Part shown: in pieces, positions 7,929 to 18,390 of the stretch
Numbering within the stretch: position 1 is the first letter of the stretch
How the letters are laid out: the number at the start of each line of letters is the position of its first letter
NCBI RefSeq assembly: GCF_020073745.1
Contig: NZ_JAIRAU010000034.1
Coordinates: 1-41,707 of the forward strand
Direction of reading: 5' to 3'
From: Nannocystis pusilla
GTDB taxonomy: Bacteria; Myxococcota_A; Polyangia; Nannocystales; Nannocystaceae
Length of the DNA: 41,707 bases
The notes under the pieces: model-generated
Database searches by the model: none
What the model saw: the letters and a program-made list of their open reading frames with translations, nothing else
Told to the model about the DNA's origin: nothing
Program-made: the position numbers and the translations under genes

Positions 7929-8247
7929 GATGCGCCGCAGCTGGAGGTCGCCGTGATTGTCTGCGCCCGAAATGACACGCCGTGAATGACCCCAGAAAGC
8001 GTCTGTTCGGCGGCCAGCCCTGGCCGTCGAACAGGCGCAGACAACCTGCGCGACGGGACATCCGCCAGCGGAGCCCACGACGGCGTGGCGGCCTCTCACG
8101 GCTGCAGCCGTGCCAGGGGTCCGGGGAAGGGTCGGCGACGAATACGAGGCAGGATGGGCGCGAGGAACGAGCGTCCATCCCGACGCTGAACTCGTCGCCG
8201 ACCCTTCCCCGGACCCCCCGCGAGGCGCAGTCGGCAATTCGCGAAGC
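7929..8247 (+). repeat. Dispersed structured repeat, copy A (~320 bp)
   Basis: Near-identical over most of its length to the complement of 26424-26745. The most conserved core is 7972-8247. It contains three inverted repeats: a ~15-bp stem at about 8007-8038 (CTGTTCGGCGGCCAG against CTGGCCGTCGAACAG), the palindrome CACGGCTGCAGCCGTG near 8096-8111, and a 26-bp perfect stem with arms 8116-8141 and 8192-8217. One base pair of the long stem is A-T here and G-C in copy B, a compensatory difference. No transposase ORF is present. It lies about 190 bp upstream of the phosphatase gene. Confidence 0.85.
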
Positions 8248-8440
8248 GAGCACCCCCCACGCCGCCTGCGCCTCGGCGAAAAGTCACTCCTCCCTCGCCC
8301 GCGCCGGCGAACCGCGTATCGCCGCGCCAGCCCCCCCGCGGCCCTGTGCGCGGATCTGCACACCCCTCACCCCGTGCGTGCCCGGGAGCACCCGGGTCCG
8401 CCGCGCGGGCCGCCCCGGGATATTCTGCGCCGGTCGCCCC

Positions 8441-10135
8441 ATGATCCAGCTCCACTCCGATCCCTCCGTCGCCGAGCAGCAGATCGAGGCCCTGATCTTC
8501 TACCTCACCACTCTGGGCTACATCGACAGCGAGTTCGACATCCGGGAGAAGGCGTTCGTGCGCGCCTTCCTGCGCGAGCTGGTGACCGCGCGGATCGACG
8601 CCGGCGGCCCGCTCGACGCCGAGCTGCGGTTCGAGCGGATCGAGAACCAGCACGAGCACTACGTCCAGCGGTTCCAGGAGATCGACCGCGAGATCAAGAA
8701 CCTCTTGACCGAGGCCGTGGCCGACGGCGAGGACCCGCAGCGTTTCGTCGTCTCGCAGCTCAAGCTGCGCTGCTTCGAGATGTTCCAGGGGCTCGATGAG
8801 GACAACCGGCAGCACCTGCTCGAGGTCGTCGACCGCTTCATCGCCGCCGACGGCCAGGTGCACCCGGACGAGGCCGCGTTCCGCAACGACCTCGCCGAGC
8901 TGCTGGGAGCCGAGCTGATCCTCGAAGACGCCGCGCTCGAGAGCGTGGGCGTCGAGGTGCGGGAGCCGACGCAGCTGAGCGTCCCGGCGCAGGACAACCA
9001 CCCGTTCTTCGCCAAGTTCGAGTACCACTACTCCGCCGACCCCGCGCAGCTGCAGCGGCAGTTCGCCGCCGACCTCGCGCTGCTCGACAAGGTCGAGGAG
9101 AAGTGGGAGGAGTACCGCGTCCGCGGCCGCGGCCGGCTCGAGGGTCGCGCCAGCGTCGCCGACTTCGTCGGCGGCGACGAGTTCCTCGACGAGCACGTCT
9201 ACGTGTTGCCGGCGAAGCCCGGCCGCAGCTACGAGCTCATCGTCCTCGGCGACCTGCACGGCTGCTACTCGTGCCTCAAGGCCGCCGTCCACCAGAGCAA
9301 CTTCATCGAGAAGGTCCGGCGCTTCCAGGCCGACCCCGACAACAACCCCGACGTCCGCCTCGTCTTGCTCGGCGACTACATCGACCGCGGGCGCTTCAGC
9401 TACAACGGCGTCCTGCGCACGATCTTGAACCTCTTCCTCGCCGCGCCCGACCACGTGTTCGTCCTGCGCGGCAACCACGAGTACTACATCGAGTACCAGG
9501 GCCGCGTGTACGGCGGCGTCCGCCCGGCCGAGGCGATCAACAGCCTCACCCCGCACCTCGGCGCCGACGTGTTCGGCCGCTTCCTCGACTTCTTCGACGC
9601 CATGCCGAACATGCTGCTGTTCGACCAGATGCTGTTCGTGCACGCCGGCATCCCGCGCGACAGCCTGATCGCCGACAAGTGGGCCGACCTGGCCAGCCTC
9701 AACCGCGAGGACATCCGCTTCCAGATGCTGTGGAGCGACCCGAGCAAGGCCGAGATCGTGCCCGACGAGCTGCAGAAGGCCTCGGCGCGGTTCGCCTTCG
9801 GCCGCCAGCAGTTCCGCAAGTTCATGCAGCGGATCGGCTGCAACGCGCTGGTCCGCGGCCACGAGAAGGTCAACGCCGGCTTCAAGAACCACTACAGCGA
9901 CGCCGACATCCGCCTGTTCACCCTGTTCTCCGCCGGCGGCGCCGACAACGACGACCTCCCGCCCGACAGCAACTACCGCGACGTCCGGCCGATGGCCCTC
10001 ACGATCACCAGCAAGGACGGCCTCGTCGAGGCCACCCCGTGGCCGATCGACTACGCGCGCTACCAGGATCCGCGGCTCAACAACTTCTTCAGCAGCGCGC
10101 CCGAGATCGACATCAGCCCGCAGCACAGCAGCTGA
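8441..10135 (+). CDS. TerB-like domain fused to a PP2A-like metallophosphatase
   Basis: A 564-aa cytoplasmic protein. The C-terminal half is a serine/threonine protein phosphatase-type metallophosphoesterase with the canonical motifs GDLHG (270-274), GDYIDRG (311-317), GNHE (344-347), HAGIP (about 400) and RGHEKV (about 473). Together these provide the two-metal site and phosphate contacts. The N-terminal part (about 1-170) is helical and TerB-like, with two acidic blocks: YIDSEFDIREKAF near 27 and FIAADGQVHPDEAAF near 132. In TerB-like domains such Asp/Glu loops bind metal. The likely role is reversing Ser/Thr phosphorylation, fitting a genome with many Hanks-type kinases. The ATG at 8441 begins the conserved protein; the ORF extends upstream through repeat copy A but that part is non-coding in character. 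There is no clear Shine-Dalgarno; TATTCT about 15 bp upstream could be a -10 element. Confidence 0.85.
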   Translation: MIQLHSDPSVAEQQIEALIFYLTTLGYIDSEFDIREKAFVRAFLRELVTARIDAGGPLDAELRFERIENQHEHYVQRFQEIDREIKNLLTEAVADGEDPQRFVVSQLKLRCFEMFQGLDEDNRQHLLEVVDRFIAADGQVHPDEAAFRNDLAELLGAELILEDAALESVGVEVREPTQLSVPAQDNHPFFAKFEYHYSADPAQLQRQFAADLALLDKVEEKWEEYRVRGRGRLEGRASVADFVGGDEFLDEHVYVLPAKPGRSYELIVLGDLHGCYSCLKAAVHQSNFIEKVRRFQADPDNNPDVRLVLLGDYIDRGRFSYNGVLRTILNLFLAAPDHVFVLRGNHEYYIEYQGRVYGGVRPAEAINSLTPHLGADVFGRFLDFFDAMPNMLLFDQMLFVHAGIPRDSLIADKWADLASLNREDIRFQMLWSDPSKAEIVPDELQKASARFAFGRQQFRKFMQRIGCNALVRGHEKVNAGFKNHYSDADIRLFTLFSAGGADNDDLPPDSNYRDVRPMALTITSKDGLVEATPWPIDYARYQDPRLNNFFSSAPEIDISPQHSS

Positions 10136-10141
10136 CGCCGC

Positions 10142-10903
10142 TCAGCCGACCGTCTCGCCGTCGCAGGTGATCATCACCTGCGGCGGCAGCTCGTCCGGCC
10201 CGGCGATCGCGAGCGCCGCGAACGTCGAGCCGACCACCGACGCGTTCAGCGGCGTGACGATCTCGCCGTCGACCTGCCCGCAGTAGAAGTCGGGCGCGAC
10301 CAGCGACCCGCGCAGCAGCAGCGTCGCCGTGACGTCGCCGCCCGTGATCGGGTTGGCCGCCCCGATGACCATCGCCAGGCCCATGTCGAGCTCGAACGCC
10401 CCGTCGACCACCGGGATCGCGTCGAACACGATCGGGTCGCCGACCGGCGTGCGCGGCGCCAGCACCTGGCCCTGCGAGAGCGCCAGCGGCTGCAGCTCCA
10501 GGCGCAACGAGTGCGGCTCCGGCCAGCCGGTCCACGTGCTGGTGGCGATGAACTGGAACGGCAGTTCGGGCGCGATCACGGTCGAGACCGCCAGCAGCGC
10601 CTGAAACTCGTGCACCGCCTCGCCGCTGGTCGCGTCGGACGTCACCACGCTGGTCACCGGGTCGCCGGTGTCGAGCACCGTCGTCGCCGCCGGCCCGGTC
10701 GTGTCGTCCGGCCCCGTCGTGCTGGTCGGCGGCGGTACCGGCTTGTCGTCCGGCCCCGTCGTCGTCGTCGACGAGCTCGCGGCCCCGCCGTCGCCGCTGC
10801 CCGCCTCCGTGTCGCTCGCGCTGTCGAGCGGCTCGCGCACGCTGCAGCCCGACGACCCACACACCACCGCAACGACGATTCGACGATACAAAGCGAAGTT
10901 CAT
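10142..10903 (-). CDS. Predicted surface lipoprotein with Thr-rich tether
   Basis: A 253-aa protein with no recognised domain. MNFALYRRIVVAVVCGSSGC gives a short signal peptide with candidate lipobox SSGC (a modest match, Cys20). It is followed by an Asp/Gly/Ser/Thr/Pro-rich tether repeating TTTTGPDD-like units to about residue 90. The remaining ~160 residues are rich in beta-forming residues with few cysteines, ending in PPQVMITCDGETVG, and look like one compact beta-domain. The stop lies 6 bp from that of the phosphatase gene, convergently. The ATG at 10903 is chosen because the ORF upstream is Arg-rich and lacks a signal sequence. TACGAT lies 6 bp before it, as for a leaderless transcript. 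The tether type recurs in other lipoproteins of the window and suggests outer-surface display. Function unknown. Confidence 0.75.
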   Translation of the reverse strand: MNFALYRRIVVAVVCGSSGCSVREPLDSASDTEAGSGDGGAASSSTTTTGPDDKPVPPPTSTTGPDDTTGPAATTVLDTGDPVTSVVTSDATSGEAVHEFQALLAVSTVIAPELPFQFIATSTWTGWPEPHSLRLELQPLALSQGQVLAPRTPVGDPIVFDAIPVVDGAFELDMGLAMVIGAANPITGGDVTATLLLRGSLVAPDFYCGQVDGEIVTPLNASVVGSTFAALAIAGPDELPPQVMITCDGETVG

Positions 10904-10909
10904 GCCGCG

Positions 10910-10915
10910 ATCGTA
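10910..10915 (-). promoter_or_regulatory. Candidate -10 element (TACGAT) for a leaderless transcript
   Basis: TACGAT ends 6 bp before the ATG at 10903, placing transcription start at or within a base or two of the initiation codon. No clear -35 element and no Shine-Dalgarno are present. Confidence 0.4.
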
Positions 10916-10965
10916 TCGGCGCGCGCACCTCCGCGCAAGCGCCCCGCCGCCGCCGGCCGCCGCAT

Positions 10966-11898
10966 TCACCCCCACGGCAGCGGCGCGCAGCAGCCGGCCG
11001 CGCAGAACATGTCCTGGCCACAATCGGACCCGCCGCCCGCCGTCACGCACTCCTGTCCCTCGGGACAGGCCGCCTCCGCGCAGCCCGGCGGCGGCGCGGA
11101 CTCGCCGAAGCACACCTCGCAGAGGTCCGGCCGGCAGGAATTCTCGCACCCCGGGTTCTTCGTGCACTGCGCACATTCGTCGAGGTTCGCCAGCGAGCAG
11201 TCGGGATCGCCGAGGTACACGGCGCCATCGAGCCCGAAGGCCGCCAGCGAGCAACAGCCGAAGCAGTCACAGCCGTTCGGCGCCCGGCACGCGACCAGGC
11301 ACTCCGCGCCCTGCTCCGCCGGGCAATCACGGTCCGGATCGTACGCGCACTTCCCCGGCCCCGGGCGCGCCGGATCGCAGCGCAGGTCCCAGCGGCAGCC
11401 GTCGTCGCCGGGCCCGGCGTCGCCGTCCCAGAAGCAGTCCAGCGCGCACGACTTGCCGCCCGCGCTCCCGGTTGCGAACACGTCCTCACGCGCGTCGCAC
11501 GGCGACAGACACTCCGGATCGTCGAGGTCGATCGCGCCGTCGCCGTCGTTGTCGAGGCAATCTCCGCAGGCCTGCACCTGCCCGCCGCAGCCCTTCGGCG
11601 CGCAATTTCCGTCGACCTCGCCGGCGTTCGTCGTTCCGCCGGCCGTCCCGCCGATCGATGATTCCACCGCCCCGGTCGCCCCGGCCGCCCCGCCGGAGCC
11701 CGACGTCGGCGCCCCCGTGGTCGTCGTCTCGCCGCCCTCGGTCGGCCCGCGCGAATCGGTCGGCCCGGACGAGCCCGACGGCCCGCCCGTCGGCAACGTC
11801 GTCACGCCCATGCCGCGCGTCGCCGTCTCCTCCAATGCGTCATGGCGATTGCAAGCAGCGAGGAATGCCCACAGCAGCAGCCCCGCGCGTATCACCAT
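10966..11898 (-). CDS. Cys-rich lipoprotein with acidic repeat of thrombospondin-3 type
   Basis: A 310-aa predicted lipoprotein: MVIRAGLLLWAFLAAC is a clean signal peptide with lipobox LAAC (Cys16). A Gly/Ser/Thr/Pro tether follows to about residue 90. The rest is very cysteine-rich, beginning with GDCLDNDGDGAIDLDDPEC, an acidic loop like the calcium-binding thrombospondin type-3 repeats often seen in myxobacterial surface proteins. Many CxxxC pairs follow, including DCFGCCS and CSLANLDECAQC, and the protein ends CAAGCCAPLPWG. This composition implies an extracytoplasmic, disulfide-stabilised fold. The start is set by the signal peptide; the ORF continues far upstream only as the complement of the kinase gene. 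It is divergent from the kinase-TPR gene (183-bp gap) and about 60 bp upstream of the next lipoprotein, possibly one transcript. A perfect CCTGTCC/GGACAGG hairpin is embedded in it. Function unknown. Confidence 0.8.
   Translation of the reverse strand: MVIRAGLLLWAFLAACNRHDALEETATRGMGVTTLPTGGPSGSSGPTDSRGPTEGGETTTTGAPTSGSGGAAGATGAVESSIGGTAGGTTNAGEVDGNCAPKGCGGQVQACGDCLDNDGDGAIDLDDPECLSPCDAREDVFATGSAGGKSCALDCFWDGDAGPGDDGCRWDLRCDPARPGPGKCAYDPDRDCPAEQGAECLVACRAPNGCDCFGCCSLAAFGLDGAVYLGDPDCSLANLDECAQCTKNPGCENSCRPDLCEVCFGESAPPPGCAEAACPEGQECVTAGGGSDCGQDMFCAAGCCAPLPWG
11052..11069. repeat. Perfect CCTGTCC/GGACAGG stem-loop inside a lipoprotein gene
   Basis: CCTGTCC-CTCG-GGACAGG, a perfect 7-bp stem with a 4-nt loop, within coding sequence (codons for ACPEGQE on the minus strand). 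Confidence 0.75.
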
Positions 11899-12081
11899 AC
11901 AGCTGAACAATGCGACGGATCGCAGGAAGGGCCATGTAATTGACGCGAATCTTATGGCGGTGTCACGCCCACACCGGGGCGGGCCGACCCCACGCGGGTT
12001 TACTTCGTTCCTGTTTCCAGGGTACTTCCCAGCTGTCGCTTGCACAGGCTCGAGATCCGATCCTAGTGTTGTTATCTGTCG

Positions 12082-14541
<2,460 letters not shown>

Positions 14542-14548
14542 TGTGATA

Positions 14549-14562
14549 TGTCCTCCGGGACA
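14549..14562 (+). terminator. TGTCC/GGACA stem-loop just after the kinase-TPR gene
   Basis: TGTCC-TCCG-GGACA starts 8 bp after the stop codon. No T run follows, so it may be a Rho-independent-like barrier, an RNA-stability element or simply a member of the dispersed hairpin family. Confidence 0.4.
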
Positions 14563-14705
14563 GGCTCCGACGTCTGCACTTGCGACATTTCGCCGATCCT
14601 CGCAAGCTGGGAGACGCATGAATCAGCGGGCGCGTCCTGACCTCGCCCCCGGGACGCGGGCCCCCACACCGCGTTCGCGGCCGGCGGCCCGCTCCCGCGA
14701 TCGCG

Positions 14706-15689
14706 TCAGCTCGGCAGCGCCTGCGACATCAACAGCCCGCCGTGCTCGCCGGGCTCGCTCTGGTTGCAGTACGGCAGCGAGCCGCGGCCCGCCGCCTTGC
14801 ACTCCGCGATCACCTTGGCGCGCGAATGTGACAGTTTGCGCGGCTGATTGAGGCATACAGCCCCGTGCGGGCCCCACTTGGCCTCGATCGGCCAGTCCGT
14901 CTCCGGCTCGAGGATCGCCGGCGACAGCCCGTCCGACACGTCGATCACCGTCCCGTTCTCGGTGTGGGACACATTGTTGCCGCAGTAGTCGGCGCGGACC
15001 ATGCGGGTGCAGGCGCGGTAGTGATCGGCGAGCGATATGCCGCCCTGCTTCGCCCACATTCGGTAGCCCCATTCGAGGCACTTGCCGGCGGCCGTGCCGC
15101 GGCAGGCGACCGCGAGTTCGCCTTGCTCGCCCGGCAGCCAGTCGGCCGTCTGGGCGTCGAAGTATCCCGGCACCACGATCGCCTCGGTCGGCTCGCCCTC
15201 GCCGTCGGTGCAGAGGGACTCCCACGCGCCGTCGCCGAAGCGCACGTCGAGGTCCGTAAAATAGATATCAGGTCGGTCCCAGCTCTGCGTCACCCCGGCG
15301 ATCCGCACCTTCACCTCTTGCTGCTGCTTGCCGTCGTCGACCAGCCAGTGCAGCCGCGCGCCGACCAACTCGTCGCCGCGGAGCAGCTCGCCGGCGCTGC
15401 TCCACGCCTGCAGCTCGCTCGTGCCCGGCACCAGCGACCAGCCGGTCAGCGACTTCTTCGTCGTCCCCTCGACGAGCTGGGCCAGGATCAGCCTGATCCC
15501 ATTGAACCAAGTTCCATTGAAACGCGTTCCATTGAACCGGGTTCCGTTCAGCTCGATCCCGTTGTCGTGGCACGCGCGCATCTGGATCGACCCGTCGCCG
15601 ACGTCCTCCGGGACGACCATGTCCACCGCGTCGCAGGCCGATGCGACCAGCGACACCGTCATCGCTTGTATATGCCGACACCTCCGCAT
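14706..15689 (-). CDS. ADYC-domain lipoprotein with NGTRF pentapeptide-type repeats
   Basis: A 327-aa exported protein. A short N-terminal hydrophobic segment ends in ASAC (Cys19), a candidate lipobox. Residues 43-67 are five NGxxx units (NGIEL, NGTRF, NGTRF, NGTWF, NGIRL), encoded by a 15-bp near-direct repeat at about 15490-15565. The C-terminal half carries VRADYCGNN (ADYC at 233-236), the motif naming the ADYC domain found mainly in myxobacterial secreted proteins, plus several cysteines (CHD, CRGTAAGKC, RACTRM, CLNQ, PYCNQ) likely to form disulfides. The ATG at 15689 is supported by AGGGGGAA eight bases upstream. The domain's role is not established; surface binding or envelope structure are possibilities. 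It is convergent with the kinase-TPR gene. Confidence 0.8.
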   Translation of the reverse strand: MRRCRHIQAMTVSLVASACDAVDMVVPEDVGDGSIQMRACHDNGIELNGTRFNGTRFNGTWFNGIRLILAQLVEGTTKKSLTGWSLVPGTSELQAWSSAGELLRGDELVGARLHWLVDDGKQQQEVKVRIAGVTQSWDRPDIYFTDLDVRFGDGAWESLCTDGEGEPTEAIVVPGYFDAQTADWLPGEQGELAVACRGTAAGKCLEWGYRMWAKQGGISLADHYRACTRMVRADYCGNNVSHTENGTVIDVSDGLSPAILEPETDWPIEAKWGPHGAVCLNQPRKLSHSRAKVIAECKAAGRGSLPYCNQSEPGEHGGLLMSQALPS

Positions 15690-16033
15690 CTTCGTGTTCC
15701 CCCTGTTCCACGAAGGTACCTGCAGTGCGATGAATCATCGCCCCGGCGCGAGCCGACCGGAGGTCGCCCGGACCGGCGAGCGCGTCACGATTGACATTTC
15801 ATGCGGAGCCCTCTTTGATGATTCACATGAATGTCGCTGGAGACACCAGATCTGCGCGGCAGCCGCGACAAGCTCAGCCATTTGCCCTGCGGCGCCCGCC
15901 CCGCGGCGATGCGAGCCTGACAGCGCCGCCGGGCTCGAAATTACCCTGATCTCGAGACGTCGAATGTTCGTCCGCCGCGTCGAAGGACGCGGCGCGAGCG
16001 GACGACACGAACGCGACTACAGGGAGATGCTGA
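15690..16033. other. Intergenic region with a TTGACA-type promoter candidate
   Basis: No ORF with a credible ribosome site. The DNA is locally less GC-rich than its surroundings. On the plus strand TTGACA at 15791 is followed after 17 bp by TTTGAT (15814-15819), a fair sigma-70-like promoter pointing at no annotated gene on that strand. The promoter region of the ADYC gene must lie at the left end, on the minus strand. Confidence 0.4.
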
Positions 16034-17737
16034 TCACCGCGCCCCACGCGACGTCACGAATTGCGCGAGCGCGTCGATCTGCTCCGGCGTCAGCTTTCCG
16101 GCGAACTTCGGCATCTCCGCGGTATCGCCGTACAGGTCTTTCTGTCCGCTGTCGCTGATGATCCGCGCGACCCATGCCGGCGAACCACGACCTGCCAGCG
16201 TCGGGCCCGTGCTGTCCTTGCCGGCCTCGAGCTCGTGGCACGACGAGCACTCGAGCTTCTTGTCCCAAAGCTCCTTGCCGCGAGCGACCATCGCCGCGTC
16301 CACGCTCGCCGCCGCGCTCGCGCCGGACAGGCTGATCAGGTATTCCACGACCGCGGCCAATTCTTCGTCGCTGGCCGCCTCGGTGGTCAGCGGCTCCATC
16401 GTATTGTGCTTGGTCGCCCCGTAGAAGCGCCTGTCTCGGGGGTTGCGGACCAGCGCCGCCAGCCACTCCCGGCTCGTGAAGCCGTCGAGCACCGGCGCCT
16501 CCTCGGCGCCCTTGCCCTCGAGCGTATGACAGGACGCGCAGTGCTCCTTGAACAGATTGCGGGTCTTCTGCTCCGGGTCGTTGTCGAACACCGCGACGCC
16601 GCCGACCGGCGACACGCCCTCTCGCGCGAGCTCGCGCGCCCGCGTCGCCTCGGCGTGGGCCTGCTCGACGCCGTGCTGGAACGATTCGTTGTTGCCGTCC
16701 TCGACGATCGCCACCGCCGTCAACGCCGTCACGCCGGCCATCAACAGGCCGACGCCGGTCAATACCGACCAGCGCGAGCGCACCGCCCTCGACTTCGCGC
16801 GGTCGACGAACGGCAGCGCAAACAGGTAGGCCGCCGCCGCGCCCGGCAGCAGCACCGTCGCCACGATCGTCAGCGGCCCCTGGAAGTACTTGAGCAGCTG
16901 GAACAGGAACAGGAAGTACCACTCCGGCCGCGCTACGAAGTTGCTGGCCGGGTCGGCCGGCGCGAACAGCTCGGCGCCGTGGGTCGTGACGGTGAGGCCG
17001 ACCAGCACCGCCGCGCACACGGCCATCGCCAGCACGTCGAGGAACAGCTGATTGGGCCAGAACGGCTGCGTCATGCGCTTCAGCTCCGCCTCCGGCAGAT
17101 CCGGCGGCGTCACCCCGTGCTTGCGGAACAGCAGCAGGTGCACCCCGAGCAGCCCCGCCAGCGCGATCGGCAGCACGAACACGTGCAGCGCGAAGAACCG
17201 CGTCAGCGTCAGGTTGCCGTACTCCGGGCCGCCCTGGACGAACTGCTGCAGCGGCTCGCCGCCCGGCACCGAGCCCATGATCCCGGTCGCCACCTGCGTC
17301 GCCCAGTAGCCCTTCTGGTCCCACGGCAGCAGGTAGCCGGTCAGCGCGAACGCCAGCACGATCGCGCCCATCAGCAGGCCCGTCCACCAGTTGACCTCGC
17401 GCGGCTTGCGGTACGCCCCGGCGATCACCACCTGCAAGAGGTGCAGCACCACGACCACCACCATCGCCGACGAGCCGTGGTGGTGCAGCCCGCGCAAGAA
17501 CCACCCGGACGTCACCTGATCGTTGAGGTACGCGGTGCTGGCCCACGCGTCGGTGGCCGACGGGCTGTAGTAGAACGCCAGCAGAATGCCGAGCACCACC
17601 TGTTGCATGAACAGGAACACCAGCACCGAGCCGAACACGTAGCGCAGCCGCGCGCCGCCGGGGACGTCCTCCTCGAGCATGAGGCGGGTCGCCGAGCGGA
17701 TCCCGGTGCGTTCGTCGAGCCAGTCGAGCAGCGCCAT
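16034..17737 (-). CDS. Cytochrome b fused to two C-terminal cytochrome c domains (bc-type complex)
   Basis: Integral membrane quinol-oxidising subunit of a bc1/b6f-like complex, 567 aa. The cytochrome b part (about 1-340) has the four heme-ligand histidines in expected positions: His85 and His99 (GLHHHGSS, VVLHLL), His185 and His200 (ALHVF, GVHLL). It also has ALTGYLLPWDQ and the quinol-site motif PEWYFL (271-276), with multiple hydrophobic helices. After another membrane helix come two c-type heme sites, CASCH (400-404) and CSSCH (497-501), each with a downstream Met candidate. The C-terminus would face the periplasm and could replace cytochrome c1 as electron acceptor from the Rieske centre. 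The ATG overlaps the upstream Rieske stop (TGATG), indicating translational coupling. The frame upstream of this ATG is a shadow of the Rieske gene. Confidence 0.93.
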   Translation of the reverse strand: MALLDWLDERTGIRSATRLMLEEDVPGGARLRYVFGSVLVFLFMQQVVLGILLAFYYSPSATDAWASTAYLNDQVTSGWFLRGLHHHGSSAMVVVVVLHLLQVVIAGAYRKPREVNWWTGLLMGAIVLAFALTGYLLPWDQKGYWATQVATGIMGSVPGGEPLQQFVQGGPEYGNLTLTRFFALHVFVLPIALAGLLGVHLLLFRKHGVTPPDLPEAELKRMTQPFWPNQLFLDVLAMAVCAAVLVGLTVTTHGAELFAPADPASNFVARPEWYFLFLFQLLKYFQGPLTIVATVLLPGAAAAYLFALPFVDRAKSRAVRSRWSVLTGVGLLMAGVTALTAVAIVEDGNNESFQHGVEQAHAEATRARELAREGVSPVGGVAVFDNDPEQKTRNLFKEHCASCHTLEGKGAEEAPVLDGFTSREWLAALVRNPRDRRFYGATKHNTMEPLTTEAASDEELAAVVEYLISLSGASAAASVDAAMVARGKELWDKKLECSSCHELEAGKDSTGPTLAGRGSPAWVARIISDSGQKDLYGDTAEMPKFAGKLTPEQIDALAQFVTSRGAR

Positions 17738-18267
17738 CAGACCGGCTCCTTGTCCGCCACGCCCTGGCGGTAGCGGACCAGGCGGATCGCCACCAGCCCG
17801 TCCTGCTCCTTGATCTCGAGCGAATCGAGCGGCCGCGGCGACGGTCCGGCCTCGACCGAGCCGTCGAGCCCGAACGCCGATCGGTGGCACGGGCACTTGA
17901 ACTTCTGCGCCTCGGCGTCGAAGTCGACCGCGCAGCCGAGGTGCGGGCACACCGTCGAGAACGCGTGCAGCGCCCCGTCGCGCTCGAGCACCCAGCACGA
18001 GCCCAGCTTCACGTCGGGCGTCTTGTTCCACGCGTCGACCTTGTCGGCGTACAGGTCGACCCGCACCGGCGTCGCCCCCGCGAGCGCCGAGCGCTTGCCC
18101 GCCGGCAGGAACGCCGCCTCGCCGCCCTTCGAACCGCTCGGGAACAGCAGGTAGCCGATCGCCGGCGCCGCCGGCACCGCCGCCAGCCCGAGCCCGAGCG
18201 CGCCGATGCCGAGCTTCAGCACCGCCCGCCGCCCGCCGTCCGGCTCGCCCCCTGCCCCTGGGGACAT
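17737..18267 (-). CDS. Rieske [2Fe-2S] iron-sulfur protein of a bc-type complex
   Basis: A 176-aa Rieske subunit carrying electrons from quinol at cytochrome b to cytochrome c. Cluster ligands are in CPHLGC (107-112) and CPCHRS (125-130), with the usual downstream GPSPRPL loop. The N-terminus has a twin-arginine GGRRAVLKLG followed by a hydrophobic helix, typical of Tat-dependent Rieske proteins anchored by an uncleaved signal. The ATG at 18267 is preferred over an in-frame ATG at 18321 because the 18 extra codons have only about half G/C at third positions; neither has a strong ribosome site. The chosen start lies inside the perfect palindrome GGGACATGTCCC. It forms a two-gene operon with the downstream cytochrome b-c gene, overlapping by one base. 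Confidence 0.92.
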   Translation of the reverse strand: MSPGAGGEPDGGRRAVLKLGIGALGLGLAAVPAAPAIGYLLFPSGSKGGEAAFLPAGKRSALAGATPVRVDLYADKVDAWNKTPDVKLGSCWVLERDGALHAFSTVCPHLGCAVDFDAEAQKFKCPCHRSAFGLDGSVEAGPSPRPLDSLEIKEQDGLVAIRLVRYRQGVADKEPV

Positions 18268-18272
18268 GTCCC
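18261..18272. promoter_or_regulatory. Perfect palindrome GGGACATGTCCC over the Rieske start codon
   Basis: A 12-bp perfect palindrome whose centre holds the initiation codon of the Rieske gene. It could be an operator or an mRNA hairpin/dimer site, or a variant of the dispersed TGTCC family. Confidence 0.35.
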
Positions 18273-18390
18273 GAGAATCATCTCCGTGTCCTGCTCCGTG
18301 ACCGCGATCTCGGCTCGACATGGCCCCCCTGCCGCAGGTGCGGCGACCCCAGGATACCCGACCGGCGCCGACTCGCGCTACCCTCCGAGC

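Noticed and set aside
7290..7985. Long plus- and minus-strand frames in the 7.2-8.0 kb gap
   Set aside because: Arg/Pro-rich, mutually overlapping on both strands and crossing the repeat; no ribosome sites.
16246..16542. The two CxxCH sites considered as separate cytochrome c genes
   Set aside because: The frame is continuous with cytochrome b, with no stop or start between; a fusion is the simplest reading.
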